Counted from the first letter of the stretch, positions 22,163 through 34,105 are shown. The stretch: DNA of 64,000 bases from Triatoma infestans (GCA_011037195.1 JAAEAF010002809.1:1-64000), one strand, 5' to 3'. Notes: generated by a model not told the origin, from the sequence alone. A program made the numbers and translations.

Positions 22163-22881
22163 CTAAAGCCATGTAATCACCTTTATATCTGTTGGTGCAA
22201 CTGGGCGATTAGTAAAAATGTCGTCAAGGCATGTTTGATTGCGGGTTGGCTCATTTATCTGAGGCATCAAACCAAATGTGGAGACAAGATTAATGAATTC
22301 AGCCTCTCTATACTCTGGATTTTCAAAATGAACATTAAAGTCTCCGGTGAGATATATATTGTTATATATTTTTATGTATAGGTAAAGTTGCTCCAGTATA
22401 TCTTGCAAATTTTCAAACTCGCCGGTTGGACCATTTCACAATGTCGATCAACAGACAACTTCTTGAATGCATGAATTTCTTTATATTTGATATTATCTTT
22501 AACCAAAATAATTGCTCCACCATTTTTGCAATTAGTTCTGCAGTAGCTCGCAGCTATATTGTAATCTGGCAGTTTAAAAAATTCTACCTCGCATTCCTCA
22601 AGCCAATGTTCAACTATACAAATTACTTGAGGCTGTAACTGGTGAGCTATGTGCTCTAGTTGTATAATTTTATTTCGCAAACACTGTATATTTACATAGA
22701 ATATAAACAGCTCCCTATCAGTATTTATGTCAGTAGGATTAGTGACCGTTAGCTGGTCAGAATTCAGTATCACTCCAGCAGTGCCGGTGGTCGGTTCGTT
22801 AATATTAGTTCGCTCTAAGTTAAAAGACTCGCGGCTCGGCGTTTGAAGATAAAACGCCTTAATATTGCGTTCATGGGCCAA
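22163..22881 (-). pseudogene. Apurinic-type endonuclease domain of the CR1-like element
   Basis: FYVNIQCLRNKIIQLEHIAH, VICIVEHWLEE (the E of the endonuclease motif) and NGGAIILVKDNIKY lie in the first frame. After a frameshift, YLTGDFNVHF (the GDFN motif) and TCLDDIFTN follow. The domain order is that of APE-type non-LTR endonucleases, which nick target DNA to prime reverse transcription. The SDH end of the domain is decayed. Confidence 0.9.
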
Positions 22882-23814
22882 GCATCTTTGTTCTCTAGGT
22901 TATCTTTCTCTGAAAAATTAACGCCAAGCCTGAAAGTGCGTTGACCTTTAGATGGGAGTTTTTCAACTGAAATTTCAGTTCCGTTAAAAATTTTATTCAC
23001 GTAGTTTTTAACCTCGTCTTCTGTTGTGCTTTGTTTTATTTTGCCAAGATAGTACCAGGCTTTTTTTTCAGCTGTAAGCCCTTCTTGGTGTACCTTGTCC
23101 TATAATTACATCATCTCTATCATTAGTGCGTGTGTTATCTTTGTTGAAAGCTCTACGATTCTTTCTCCTTTCCACAGTTTTCCAGTCATCAACATTTCCT
23201 TCCTTATCCCTTTGATTAGAATGTGTACACTCTATCTCTGAGTTTTCTGAACCGTCTGAGTACATCCTGGGAATGGGGCATAAACCACTGACTTGGACTG
23301 TAGTCGTATCATTGTTATATTCCCCGTCAAATCTACATGGTTCTGTTCATTAGCCGGAACAATTAGTTTTTTTTGATTTTTGATTATTAGTTTGTTTTTG
23401 CTCATCTGTGTTTATAACCTGCCTACATGGCAACCTAGAATGTTGAAGGTTAGTTTTGTCTACAATACTATCATTATTCTTAGATTGCATAACTTTGTTC
23501 TTGTCTCCGATATTACCTTTGTGATGATTTTGTAACTCTTGAATGCAATCTCAACAATGTTGAGAACACTCTAGCCTGTAAAAAGGCTTTTGGTTGAGAG
23601 TTAAGTTGATCACTTCTTGAAACCTGAATACTGCTTATAGACAGTTTTCTGGCTTCTTGATTATTGTTAATGTTAATTTTCAACTGTCCAATTATTGTTT
23701 CTAGACTGTTTGAAAGTTGATTTTTAGACTGCTACAAATTTGATTTCTAACTCAAGTAAGCTGAGAAATTGCCGAGCTTAAATATGAACTTTGATTGCTC
23801 TTGGTTGCTCATTG
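22815..23814 (-). pseudogene. ORF1 protein relic of the CR1-like element
   Basis: It starts at an ATG near 23814 (MSNQEQSKF) and is interrupted by several stops. A middle section (23265-23068) is charged and polar (DDWKTVERRKNRRAFNKD). The C-terminal part has VKNYVNKIFNGTEISVEKL, TFRLGV and WPMNAILRRFIF, typical of CR1/Jockey-group ORF1 C-termini, which bind nucleic acid. A zinc knuckle is not evident. The role as RNA-binding chaperone is from family knowledge. Confidence 0.75.
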
Positions 23815-23880
23815 TGAGCGTGACAGAAGGGGGGAATGCGTGGTGAGGTTCACGTAAAAAGGAAAAGTAGAACCTTGACT

Positions 23881-25004
23881 AGTAGCAACATTAAGCTTTG
23901 ATATGGTGGATTTCCTGAACAGAGAAGTTTAATTCCATTATAAACACAAACAAATCAATCCAACCTTTTGCTTCAATTGCTTAAGTGGACGCAGGGTAGA
24001 GCCAAAGGCATAAGGTAGGTAAGGTAATGCCTACTTTTTCACGCAGGCTTAACGTCCAGCTACCAAGTTATGTGTTGTTGAGGAGTGGGGGCGGAAGCAC
24101 CTAATTTACCATTAATATTTTTTAAACGATTATAAAATTTAGCAGTTATACGCGGGACTCGGAACTGGGGAGCCAAAAGCATAATTGCCGACTAAACATT
24201 TGTATGAGCGTTTGCTTTCAGTTGATATTAGACGCCCCAGCATCTAATGGCAAAATGTGTAGCGAATTTAAGTGTCCGTTAGATTTGTTTAATAATTAAT
24301 GTAACACAGTTTATTATTCTTAAAAAAAAATGTTGACCTCAAATCAGAATAAATACATAATTATAAATGTTTTTAATGGGAAACAATATTATCCTATTAT
24401 TTTAATCTGTTATCAACAGGAAAAAAAAGAAACTGAGATTGTAAATAATGGATTTTATCTTACGATTCTTTTTTGTTTTTAAAGAAATGTTGAACATTTG
24501 AATAATTTAAGGTTTTTTTTTTATAAAAAATATTTTTTCTAAAAACAAACAAAACAAAGACGAAAAAGATGAATAACATAACTATAAAGAGAAAGATGTA
24601 AAATGTTAACATGCACCCACTATTATACTTGTTTAGCCAGTAGCAAAAATAAGAGGGAAAAGTAAGCCGGGTAGAGGATTTCAGAGGGAAATGTATATAT
24701 ATTATGGCGCAGGGAAAGTGGAATGTTAAGAGGAGTCTCTTTCATTCAAAGAGGTTTTTGAAAGAGTCGTTACGGTCGCAAATGAAAGCTAGTTTGCGAT
24801 ACCGTTTTAAGCTATAATTTTTGTTTTTATTCAAATTATTCTGTTCGAATGATGTTGCCTCCTATTTCAACATTTCCTCATTATAATTTGAACTGGCTTT
24901 TTGAACACATTAGGCTTTTGATTTTGTAAAACTTGGCCACATTTAATCCTCTCTCATGTATTCACCAGTGTTTTTCTCAATCTATTTTTTTTTTTTTTAA
25001 ATAA
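23881..25004. other. Non-coding stretch
   Basis: Two similar blocks, AGAGCCAAAGGCATAA near 23999 and GGAGCCAAAAGCATAA near 24168, might be remnants of a 5' UTR repeat. The rest is AT-rich without ORFs. Confidence 0.45.
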
Positions 25005-25285
25005 AACTCCGGTGTTAAACAGTCACATAAAAGTTCTGATTGACATATTTTGTTACAATAGAAACTTTTATTAAATATTTAGTTCCTTTAACTCTCACAG
25101 GTGCTGGAACCGTACTTTTACTGAAAGGGAATTAGCTCTCCTAGAAAAAACCTTAAAATCAACTTTCCCTCCCCAAAAATGTTTCAAAGAAAAGTATTAG
25201 ATATATGTCTAAATATTTGTCTTTTTTTAAATAAATAAAAAAAAAATCTGGTGTGAGATTCTCACACTCTTTTTCTTAGGCTATT
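25005..25285 (+). repeat. HT repeat fragments, two 5' termini
   Basis: CTCCGGTGTTAAACAGTCAC begins one copy near 25008. A central block (AATGTTTCAAAGAAAAG) appears near 25179, and a second 5' terminus (TCTGGTGTGAGATTCTCACA) begins near 25248. This second hairpin has changed on both arms so that GTGTGAGA/TCTCACAC still pairs. Confidence 0.75.
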
Positions 25286-27129
25286 TATAGAGAGATTTTC
25301 GTTGAAGAATAATGTCTTGCGACATTGATTCTTTGAATAAGCCCTTTGAGTTTGAGGAATTAAAATTGATAATCAATAAAGCACCTAATGGAAAGGAGCC
25401 AGGGCTTGACCATATATCATATGAGTCTGGATTCTAAGAACGATAATATTCTTAATTTGTTTAATATTATTGAAATTAAAACTATAGAGTAAAGAAGTAA
25501 AATGTAATGTTTTTTTATTGATTTTCGTTCAGCCTTTGATTCACCGTTGAGAGAGGCGATTTTTTATAAATTATTTGCAATGGGTGTTTCCACCAAATTT
25601 ATTGAGATAATAGAAAAGTACTATAGTAAAACTGAGGCTGCTTTTTGGACGCGAAAAGGTGTGACAGAATTTTTTGAAACAAATTCTGGAGTAAAGCAGG
25701 GCTGCTTGTTGTCGCCAATGTTGTTCTCCTTATTTATAAACGACCTAAATGACTATATAGAAGCGGGGATGTGGATAGAAGATTTAAATGTAAGATGCCT
25801 TCTACACGCTGATGCCTCGGATACATGAACGTTACAAAACATGATTGATAGATTGTATCGGAATTGTAGTATGTGGAATTTGACCATGAATTTGGAAAAA
25901 TCGAAGATCATGATTTTTGGAAAGAGAGGAAGAAGGTCGCAGAGAGAGCGATGGTGGTACTATTGAGAGGTAATAGATATAGTGCCGCAGTATAAATATT
26001 GGAAGTCATATTAACACCACGCAGGTCGTTTGTAAAACATTTTCAGGAGAAGTCAACAACTGCTAAATTTGGTATTACTTCAACTTGGAATGGTTTTATT
26101 ATGAATGATTGCATACTTTTGTCCGCAAAGTACAAGCTGTTCGATTCGGTTAGCCGAGCCATTATCTGCTATTCCGCACAAGTCTGGGGTTTTAGCTATT
26201 ATAATGTAGTAGAAAATCTTGCAAAAATATTTTTTAAAAAGATTGTTCTCCTTACCCAAGCATTGCCCAGACTATGTTCTATATTTGGAGACTGACAGAT
26301 CTTCTCTTTTTTATTATAGATTACACCTTCCATGTTCACTTTGTCAATAAAATATTAAATTCATCCTCTTGCCTTAAAAAGCGCCTGGCTGAGTTTGTGA
26401 TAAAGAAGAATATCTTTTGGTTTAAAGAGATGACCGAATTGTGTAATAAATACAATTTTAAGGTTAAAAATATTTATCTAGATCATGGCTTTGTATATAC
26501 GTTGTTAAATTTAATGAAAACAGATTTTCATAATAAATTAACAGGCAAGAGGGCCGAGACAAAATTTTATGACCTATAAAGTAGTAAATCTACAAGATAA
26601 AAATAATAGTTATGTTAATGATGAAAACAAATTGAAGTTCATGTCTCTTATAACGAAGATTAGAGGGGAGATGTTATCTCTGAATTATTCAGTAATCAGG
26701 TCAGCTGATCAACATAGGTGTTCGCTTTGTAATCTGTCAGCTATTGAAGATGTGTACCATTTTATTGATATTTGTCAGGTTTTACGATGTATTCGGCGGA
26801 CCTGGTTTAAAGTGGATGTGTTGGACTAGGCTCACTTTCTGTTGTATCTCAATGGTGAAAACTGGCACGTTTTGTATAAATGCACTGTAGAAGCACTAAG
26901 GTATAGACAGGAATGGTGGTGGAATTTACTTATTAATTTCGAGTTAATAGCTTCAGAATATAGTATATTTCTAATTATTAATATTATATTTTATTACTTT
27001 AGTATATGTAAAGGGACATTATTTTTCGTTTAATTAAACAACTACTCGGCAGACGGACTGAAGTCCATGCCCATTTTGTTTGTAATTGAAATTTATTTTT
27101 TTCTGGTTGTACAAGAATTTATTAATAAA

Positions 27130-27162
<33 letters not shown>

Positions 27163-27163
27163 A
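25286..27163 (+). mobile_element. Non-LTR retrotransposon with C-terminal zinc knuckle and (ATT)n tail
   Basis: RT begins at about 25311, a C-terminal Cys/His motif lies at 26720-26780, and a 3' UTR ends in (TTA)n at 27133-27163. Its 5' side abuts an HT-repeat terminus and has no endonuclease. The insertion at 53079-53719 belongs to the same family: same C-terminal protein layout, same 3' UTR organisation and same TTA tail. Confidence 0.85.
25311..27033 (+). pseudogene. Reverse transcriptase with C-terminal Cys/His domain, decayed
   Basis: The first part reads LNKPFEFEELKLIINKAPNG. A frameshifted FIDFRSAFDSPL (domain 3) and VKQGCLLSPMLFSLFINDL follow. The catalytic YADD box is replaced by LLHADASDT with a stop just after. 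WNLTMNLEKSKIMIFGKRG follows, then thumb sequence in several frames. The C-terminus (26569-26829) carries HRCSLCNLSAIEDVYHFIDI, a CX2C...H...C zinc-binding arrangement. It is inactive on several counts. Confidence 0.85.
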
Positions 27164-27420
27164 GCGACTACTGAAAGATGTATTGTGCCCTCCGAAGCCT
27201 TCTCAGTGCCTTCCGGGCGGTAAACTTTGTTGAAGCTCCTTAGGAAAAGAAAGTCTAAGGGCAATAATGCTGAACTTTATTTATTTATTTTTAATTACAG
27301 CATATAAAGTTTTTTCCCCGAGGAGTTCGGCTTCCTCTAACAGCAACATAACATTGTTCCATAAAATAATATAAACTAAAATTTTTTACAAACTGATTGA
27401 AAAAATAAACTAACAAGATC
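27164..27420 (-). other. Possible non-LTR 3' end (minus) next to the TTA tail
   Basis: TTTATTTATTTATTTTT at 27274-27292 looks like the tail of a minus-strand element whose 3' UTR (GAGGAAGCCGAACTCC... on the minus strand) extends to about 27420. No coding sequence supports it. Confidence 0.35.
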
Positions 27421-28205
27421 AACAAATTAATTAGATTTAGATTCTGATAATGATTTCTAAAAAGCGCAATTGAGTAAAAGATATAAAATCTACAGCAAGT
27501 TTGTTATTCAATACAAGTTGATACTTGCCTGTAATTTTTAACATTTAAAAAATATAAAATTCTATTTAAAATATTTGTAAATATGAAGTATAAAATATAC
27601 AATAAATATAAAATTAAAAAAAAAGTGTATAAAATATAGAACATTTAGTTTAGAGTTTAAAATATAAAGTTAAATTAGAATACAATTAGACATGCTATAT
27701 CTGGGAAGTAGTCATTCATAAAAGATGATCTTAAGAACCCAATATTGGACTAGTAGATCTGATGCTGTCTAAAATAATCTTTTTTATTTGATGAACTCAA
27801 AATTGTGTCTAATACCGTAACTTTATTTGAGAGACTTTGGCACATCGGGTAAAAACTTAATTCTATATTGATCATAGAAGGGGCAGCATAGAAATATTGT
27901 GATACTTGTCTTCATTAAATAATAGACCATAGATCGTGCAGATTTGTTGGGGGTCAATTGCGTACAGGATACTGCAGATCACAAACATCATATACCTGTG
28001 AAAAGCCGGCTATTCTAATTGGGCTTATCACTTTACAAATTCAAAATGGGAGTTGTAAGTTTAAATAGGGTTGCACACCGTGTGAATTAGGTGAAGAAAG
28101 AGAAATTTGAGCGAAATGGAGGCTATAACTAGAGACTTCCATCCGTTCTTTATCTTGTAGCAAGTTATGCATATATATTTTCTTTTGCATTTTTTGTTTC
28201 TTTTT
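27421..28205. other. AT-rich non-coding stretch
   Basis: Runs of short ATAAAAT words lie near 27530-27680. No gene is seen. Confidence 0.5.
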
Positions 28206-28350
28206 TTATATGCACGGTATCTTGATTGAGCTTAAGTTATAATAGCCTAGATTCATAAGCAGCCGTTTAAGTTGCGTGACACAGAAATTGGTGACTCGAA
28301 CCAGAGACCTCCGCACTTCCAGCGCGCTACCCCTGTTGTCTATATGTAAA
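28206..28350 (-). repeat. Possible tRNA-derived SINE head
   Basis: On the minus strand, GGGGTAGCGCGCTGGAAGTG resembles a tRNA A-box region and CTCTGGTTCGAGTCACC the B box, about 35 bp apart. No tail or TSD was found. It could be a degenerate SINE of a family different from the 16-kb pair. Confidence 0.5.
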
Positions 28351-31286
28351 TCGGTAAGTATTTTGTGTATGTGAAGAAAAGAATTCAAAAACGAAAAATC
28401 ACTGGGATGCCAAGCGCAATATATAAAAATAAAAAAGAATTGTTACAACTTAAAAGAGTAAAATATTTAAGAATTTGGTGCAGACCCCAAGGCTCCCCAT
28501 TTACGTGTTCGCAGTTCGTAACAAGTGACGTAAATAGAGAAATTATTTTATTAAATTTAATTACACCCTCAGGTATTTGGTTATTTTATTTATCGGTCAA
28601 TATTGATATTCACTATAAGTAATATATGTTTTAAATAAAGGAAATTCCAGAAATTTAATATACAAAACGGTTAAAGAATTTAATATATATGATGATAATA
28701 ATAATAATAAACGATGCTGATATTTCGTTAGCTACCTTCGGCAAATAATATGCAATAAAAAGGTTCACATATTTCTATCAAATGAAATCAGAAAAGGGGT
28801 GGTGAATACTTTCAAAATACACATCTATTACCTTTTAATTAAAGCTAGATTCCTCCACAATCAGAGAGAGTTATTTTTGAATCTATGATGTGAATAACAA
28901 GGGAGATCAATACTTTGATTCAGAAAGGAAAAAAACCAAAATATATGTAAGAGAAATATAACTTGAAAATCCTGTGCTCAAAATGTTTGAGTGAAAAGTG
29001 GAGAAGGTCATTCCTATGCATTTCATGGTCAACATCATCTGCTTTGCGTTGTTATGGTTAATCTACCACCCTTCCTGTTAACTAATTAGATAGATATCTT
29101 CAATTTGTTTTGGTTGCAAATAGTTTTAATTGAATTGATCCATTGATGGAATTGATTTTTACCCAAGGATTTTCTCCGCATTTCATTATTGTAGAAACAC
29201 ATTTTCTCTCATGAGTAAGCAGAAATTTCAATCAATTATGGTAATTTTTTTTTTTTTTTTCAACAATGATTCGCTTACTGAAACAAAGCGTTATGTTCTT
29301 TGCATCCTAGTTGATGAAATTTATAGAAGAATTTTTGGATAAAGAATTGTGTAATTTCTGTAGTAGTGTATGAGGTTTGCGGAATATCTGCAGTAATTTG
29401 AGGGAGTTATTCTCTTTTGATTCTGCCAAGTTGCCAATACGATAGTGAACGAAATAACTCCCTAACGAAATCTTCGTCTCAGTTGTTGATAATGACGTTC
29501 ATTAATCACTCTAAATTTATAGATATTAAGACAATTTTGTCGTCTTCTTCCCTTTATGGAAATGAAAAGCACATAACGCTCTCCAAATGCCAATATTCCT
29601 TTCAAATGAGCGAGCATCTGTTTCCATCCTACACTATGCTAACAGGTTTACTGTTAACTTTGGGTCTACACTGTTTAAGGTTCCATGGAAATTGAAACCA
29701 GAATTTTCGCACTAGATGCAAGAGAGCTAGCTAGTAAACGTCCTCCCAGATAGCCGGTACAAATAGAATAAAAGTCGAAAACAGCCACATTCATTTCTGA
29801 AGGCAATTCACCATCCATTTAAATCTCAAAGATGCAAAGAACTTGGTATGTTTAATCACTTACTAAATCGTGGTGAAAATCTTTTTGTCTGGTATGTAAC
29901 ATGGCCGAAATTAAAAGTTGAGATAAATTGACTGCCAAGAGGTTTGAAGCTTGTTGGCTTTTTCATTTCCAGCATCATAATTGCTTGAGTTAGAAGAAAA
30001 AAATTGACAAACCGGTTCCAAATACCGTCCAGATGTAGAAATCAGTTAATTTGGATGTTAGGTGTTTTTTTGTAGTTTTTTTTGGAGAAACAAATAAGCG
30101 ATTCGTAAAATGTATACAGATGAAAAATCACGTTTATATAATGGACGTTATGGTACGTCTATGTGATTGTTCTTAAACCTTAGCTTATATATATATATAT
30201 ATATATCTAGAGAGATAGAGAGAGTAATCAATTTAATTAAGTCTTCCCAAAAACCTTGTTTAATATTTTATCCGGAATTAACCACAAGTGAGAAACGGAT
30301 GTGTTTCCTGGGGAGCCAAAAAAATTTGCAGGCAATAAGTAGTATGTGCGTTCTATATGATCAGAAGAAACCACAAACTCTAGAACATTAGAAAACTTGG
30401 AATAATATGTAAAAACGATTAGAACCCATTGTCATAATTGCCCCAATCCATCGTAACTGTGTTTGGAATTGTTTTGGCGAATCCTGGAATGTAATATAAT
30501 GTTTTATATATAGTTTTTTTTATATAAATTTAAATTTATGTACTTGCAGTATAAATTTCATTAAATACTTTTATTACACAAATCAATGTATTATGAATTA
30601 CTCGTATAATCCTTACATAACTGGAGGAAGAAGTACCATCCACTTTTGGGTGATGGAGTGCCCCATATAAGAACTAGGTTACTTGAAACATGTTAAACAT
30701 TCCTTTTTATATTTGACCTTATTTACTCATTTAACTGATTGGCGAGAAAACCTGTATAAATGGATACCGTTCTAACACAGAGGTAAAGCCAGCTCCAATT
30801 CTTCTCGTTTAAATACTCTTTATTTTCCTTCTTAGAGCACTGAGTCTTGCTAGAATACTTCAGTTAATATTCCACAAGGATTGGGCTTTCGGCAAGAAGG
30901 TGGAAGTAATCCTTTTTAGCCCTTAGATTGCAATTGGATGCATTCCAAATTGGCTTCCATGGCTTATAATTCTAGCTCAGCATATGACACACGTCCGGAA
31001 CATCAATCTTATCACCGATAAGCTATTTACAACGAAGATATAGGTCACCGGGACTTCACAGAACAATTCTCTGTAAAGCGTAATGCGCTCCGATCGAGGT
31101 GCTAAAACCATCATATCCTTACGGTATCTATCGGCTCTCCGGCCCCTAGAATTTCACGGAGAAGGAGAAATGCTTGGACATTGCCTAACATATTTTCTAT
31201 CTCACTATATCATATTTCTTAGCGAAATCCAGCCATTATGTTAGTAAATTGTTCATTTGTAAAATATTTATCGTATAAATAGTTCT
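28351..31286. other. Long unassigned stretch
   Basis: There is an (AT)n microsatellite at about 30186-30206. ORFs of 60-92 residues (28365-28622, 29417-29695, 30167-30391) have no recognised motifs. I see no gene. Confidence 0.45.
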
Positions 31287-32184
31287 AAAAAAAAAAAAAA
31301 AAAAAATGGGCACATCACACACATTTCCGCTAGCTGACATTTTTTCTGGTCGTATAAAATTGACGGAAGTAGGAAATAATTCATGCTCAATGTTTTATGG
31401 TAAACTTAAAAAGACATAAATCGACTTGACTGAAGCAAATTGCTGCTAAAAAAACAACAAAAAAACAAATAAATAAATAAAGTTGTTAAAAAAAGATAAA
31501 AAAAATAAATAAAGAAGAAAGTAATGCGTAGTAAATGGTTTACGTGTTCACTGAAATAGCCTAGCGTGCATTACTACATTGGTACGCACAAAATTACCGC
31601 TATTAGATATTACGATATCTACGCTGTTGTAGTAATAGTGTAAGGCAGAGTCTGAACTCTGGGTCACGTAGACCACCGCACAGCTGAATTTCAGTATTAG
31701 TGAGAAGATGGTGTGGAAATTACAGGAATGAAAGCAAAAGAAAAGAGTCAACGGCTCCAAAACATTACTCTAAACTATGTTTTATATATATATATATATA
31801 ACTATTATTATTTATTTTTTCGCCCCACGTTCCTTTTATTTGGTGAATAAGGTAAAGTGAAAAAAAAAAATGGAGGAGATCTTCAATGTGTACTCTTCTG
31901 AATAGCCTTGTTAACTCAGAGAGATAGACGTTGAACATGTCTGGTAACAAGATAAAACTGGAACGAATGTTAACCTATAATACAATGAAATTCCCGTGCA
32001 TACACCATTCCAAAAAACCAATAAATATTTAACGAAAAAGAATGGTTTTTACGCCAATTTACGCAATATAAGTTAAAAATGTAATGTGAAAAATCACACT
32101 ACATTAGAATTGTTTATTTCTTCTTAATATTGCGATCGTGTCCGATTTTAAAGATATGTAAAAATGTATGTCTGTATGTAGGTG
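31287..32184. other. Poly-A run and unassigned sequence
   Basis: An A run of about 20 begins near 31287 and (TA)n lies at about 31780-31800. No A/B boxes or coding sequence support a SINE or LINE for the A run. Confidence 0.45.
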
Positions 32185-32385
32185 AGCATGATTTTTATCC
32201 GAAATTTCCTATCAGATGCAATAGTGGTAGCTAAACGGAATATCAAGTTAAAAAAACATTTATTAAAACACCTTATTTTCCCTTATTTTTTAATGCATTT
32301 TCTGGTTAGTAAATTCAATTTGAAAATTTGACATGATTTTAATACTTTCCTCTTACAACAATTTGATATAGTAAAAACATTCGCA
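32185..32385 (+). repeat. HT repeat, internally deleted 3' half
   Basis: TTTTTATCCGAAATTTCCTA, TAGTGGTAGCTAAACGGAAT, AATTTGAAAATTTGACATG and TACTTTCCTCTTAC match the 3' half of the family with a deletion between them. Confidence 0.7.
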
Positions 32386-32689
32386 AATATTGAAACAGCA
32401 GGCAATCTGTTTTAGAAATGTAATTAATGCAGCTCACGTGACATCACTTAGCAACCATTATGTAGATGATATCGGAAAGCTACTTTTTATATTTTTTGTG
32501 TAATTTTTCTTTTAATTGTTTAAGCACTGAGATAACTTAATTAATTCTAAGTAATCAATACTAAAGGCCGAATATCTTACTTAAGGAAAAAAAAAAAAAA
32601 AAAAAATCAAGAGGTAGCTCTAAAAATGATGGTGGGGATTTGTAAATCGAATGGCCTATGTGGAGCGCTCTATGTCAAAAACCAACAAA
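32386..32689. other. Non-coding spacer with poly-A
   Basis: A poly-A run lies at about 32586-32606. Nothing else is recognised. Confidence 0.5.
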
Positions 32690-33090
32690 GCTTGTGGAAA
32701 TTTAATTTTAAACTAACTGACACACCCCTCCCAATACCCCTCTAAAAACACTTTTTTCAGAAAAATGTTTCAAATAAAAGTGATAGTTTCTATCTATGCA
32801 GCAAGCATTCCAAGTTTAAAGAAAATCGTTGTAACCGTTTTCTCTGAAAAGTAAAAAAAAACAACTCAATAACCTATTCTGTAAAATCGTACTTCTGGTT
32901 AACCGATTTTCTTCAAAGTTCGAATTCTATGAGCTTCTAATGAGTATTACAATTATGTAGGCAGCAAAACCATATACGAGAGTAAAACCAAGAGCTCGTA
33001 TTATACTGAATTATAGAGGCAAGCATAACATTAATGTTCCCCCAGAATCTCCAAAGAATCAATTTCCCTAGGATAATATTTCAAATAAAA
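32690..33090 (+). repeat. HT repeat, left part (interrupted by a SINE)
   Basis: TTTCAGAAAAATGTTTCAAA, TAAAAGTGATAG, AAGTTTAAAGAAAATCGTTG, a degenerate AACCGTTTTC block and GTACTTCTGGTTAACCGATT are present. A second pass of the CAAATAAAA block at 33078-33090 is the left copy of a SINE target duplication. Confidence 0.85.
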
Positions 33091-33344
33091 TAAAAATATA
33101 AACCCTATGGCGCAACAGCCCATGAAGGCTTGCCAGACAGCGATTTGAATAGAGGAGGCGTTTGGTAAGCACGTTGCAATTCCAACGCCGTTTAGTTCCG
33201 GCCTTCTCTAGGGCGCTACTAACTGTAGCTTCCCACTTTTTATCACGATGCTTTGTCAACATCGACTTTGCTCTCACGGGAATCGAACCTTGAATTCTCG
33301 CACAAAAGGCGAGTGGACTAGCCACTAAACCAACGCGTGAGGTC
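33091..33344 (-). mobile_element. tRNA-derived SINE (second family), nested in an HT repeat
   Basis: Read on the minus strand, the head has an A-box-like TTGGTTTAGTGGCTAGTCC and a perfect B-box GGTTCGATTCC in GGTTCGATTCCCGTGAGAGC. A body of about 180 bp follows, ending GGCGCAACAGCCC-side and TTATATTTTTA. ATTTCAAATAAAA (33078-33090) and ATTTTAAATAAAA (33345-33357) flank it as a 13-bp duplication with one mismatch. The tRNA-like head differs from the 16-kb SINEs. A 92-residue minus ORF over it is spurious. Confidence 0.85.
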
Positions 33345-33550
33345 ATTTTAAATAAAAGTGATGGATATTTATGAGCGCATATAGTATACGAAGTTTAAAG
33401 AAAATCGTTGGAGCCGTTTTTGAGAAAATCATAAGAAAAAGCAATTTAGTAAAGTCGGATTTCTGGTTGATGCATTATAGCCCGAAATCTTCGTGTCTCA
33501 TGCGATCATAGTGTCTAAGCGGATTACTAAGTTTGTGCTTTCGTTTGAGG
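33345..33550 (+). repeat. HT repeat, continuation after the SINE
   Basis: TTTTAAATAAAAGTGATGG, a CGAAGTTTAAAGAAAATCG block, GGAGCCGTTTTTGAGAAAAT, TTTCTGGTTGATGCATTAT and CCCGAAATCTTCGTGTC follow the consensus order until a second interruption near 33551. Confidence 0.88.
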
Positions 33551-33817
33551 TCTCCTAAAAATTAATGTCGATTATCAATCCATTACCTTTAATGAGCTCT
33601 CGCCCAGACCCTTCTGCGCTCATCGCCGCGACTCTCTTACTCAAGACATAATAGTAGTATGAAATAAGCTAGATAATTAACAACATCGTAATTTGAATAG
33701 ACTACAACATTAATTAGCACACAGCTTATTAACTACCTTTGTCATTGACGGCAGAGTGTAGGCACGACGCTACAGAGCCATCCATGTTCAGGGCTCTGCC
33801 ATCCATGTACACCAAAA
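33551..33817. other. Unknown insertion inside an HT repeat
   Basis: The HT consensus is broken between TTTCGTTTGAG (about 33538-33548) and TTTTCGTTTTTGAG (about 33819-33832), which match the same consensus point. The intervening 267 bp is unrelated to the family, includes GCCATCCATGT twice, and has no ORF or A/B box. It is probably another short insertion with an imperfect target duplication. Confidence 0.5.
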
Positions 33818-34060
33818 ACTTTTCGTTTTTGAGAACATAAATTATTATTTATTATTATTCTGTTAAAATACATATACAAACACAGAGACGCAGACACATA
33901 TACTTACAGACCTTTCGTTAAAAACATTTTTCGTTTTCAGGGGACTCCCAAAACATGTATTTCCGGTGAAAACTCAATTTCGATAATCTTGCGCGATCAC
34001 AATACTTGTTGGAAGAGAAAGTGGGTACAACAACTGATACGAAACACTCACATGAATTTC
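33818..34060 (+). repeat. HT repeat, 3' part and start of the next copy
   Basis: CATTTTTCGTTTTCAGGGGA, CATGTATTTCCGGTGAAAAC, TCAATTTCGATAATCTTGCG and CACAATACTTG are canonical 3' blocks. GATACGAAACACTCACATG near 34040 then resembles a 5' terminus of a following copy. Confidence 0.8.
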
Positions 34061-34105
34061 TTCTATTCAACTTATGAAATTATATTGCCTAATTCCCATT
34101 TCCAT

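Larger units (their letters stand above)
20255..23880 (-). mobile_element. CR1-group non-LTR retrotransposon, structurally near-complete but dead
   Basis: Reading right to left, the element has an ORF1 (about 23814-22815), an AP-type endonuclease (about 22881-22163), a reverse transcriptase (about 21855-20608) and a CR1-like C-terminus (20536-20318). It ends in a TTATT-type microsatellite tail (AATAATAATAATA on the plus strand at about 20258-20275). Of the non-LTR elements here it keeps the most parts. Every domain carries frameshifts or stops and the RT active site is mutated. The 5' limit (about 23880) is approximate and no TSD was found. Confidence 0.85.

Noticed and set aside
27034..27264. 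76-residue minus-strand ORF
   Set aside because: It is dominated by the (TTA)n tail of the 25-kb element (poly-Ile).
28365..28622. 85-residue ORF with KRVKYLRIW resembling an RT KYLG block
   Set aside because: Only a few residues resemble the motif and no neighbouring RT block supports it.
31287..31310. Poly-A run as a SINE or LINE tail
   Set aside because: No A/B boxes, RT sequence or target duplication adjoin it.
33068..33346. 92-residue minus-strand ORF
   Set aside because: It covers the tRNA-derived SINE exactly; the tRNA-like boxes and the target duplication explain it.
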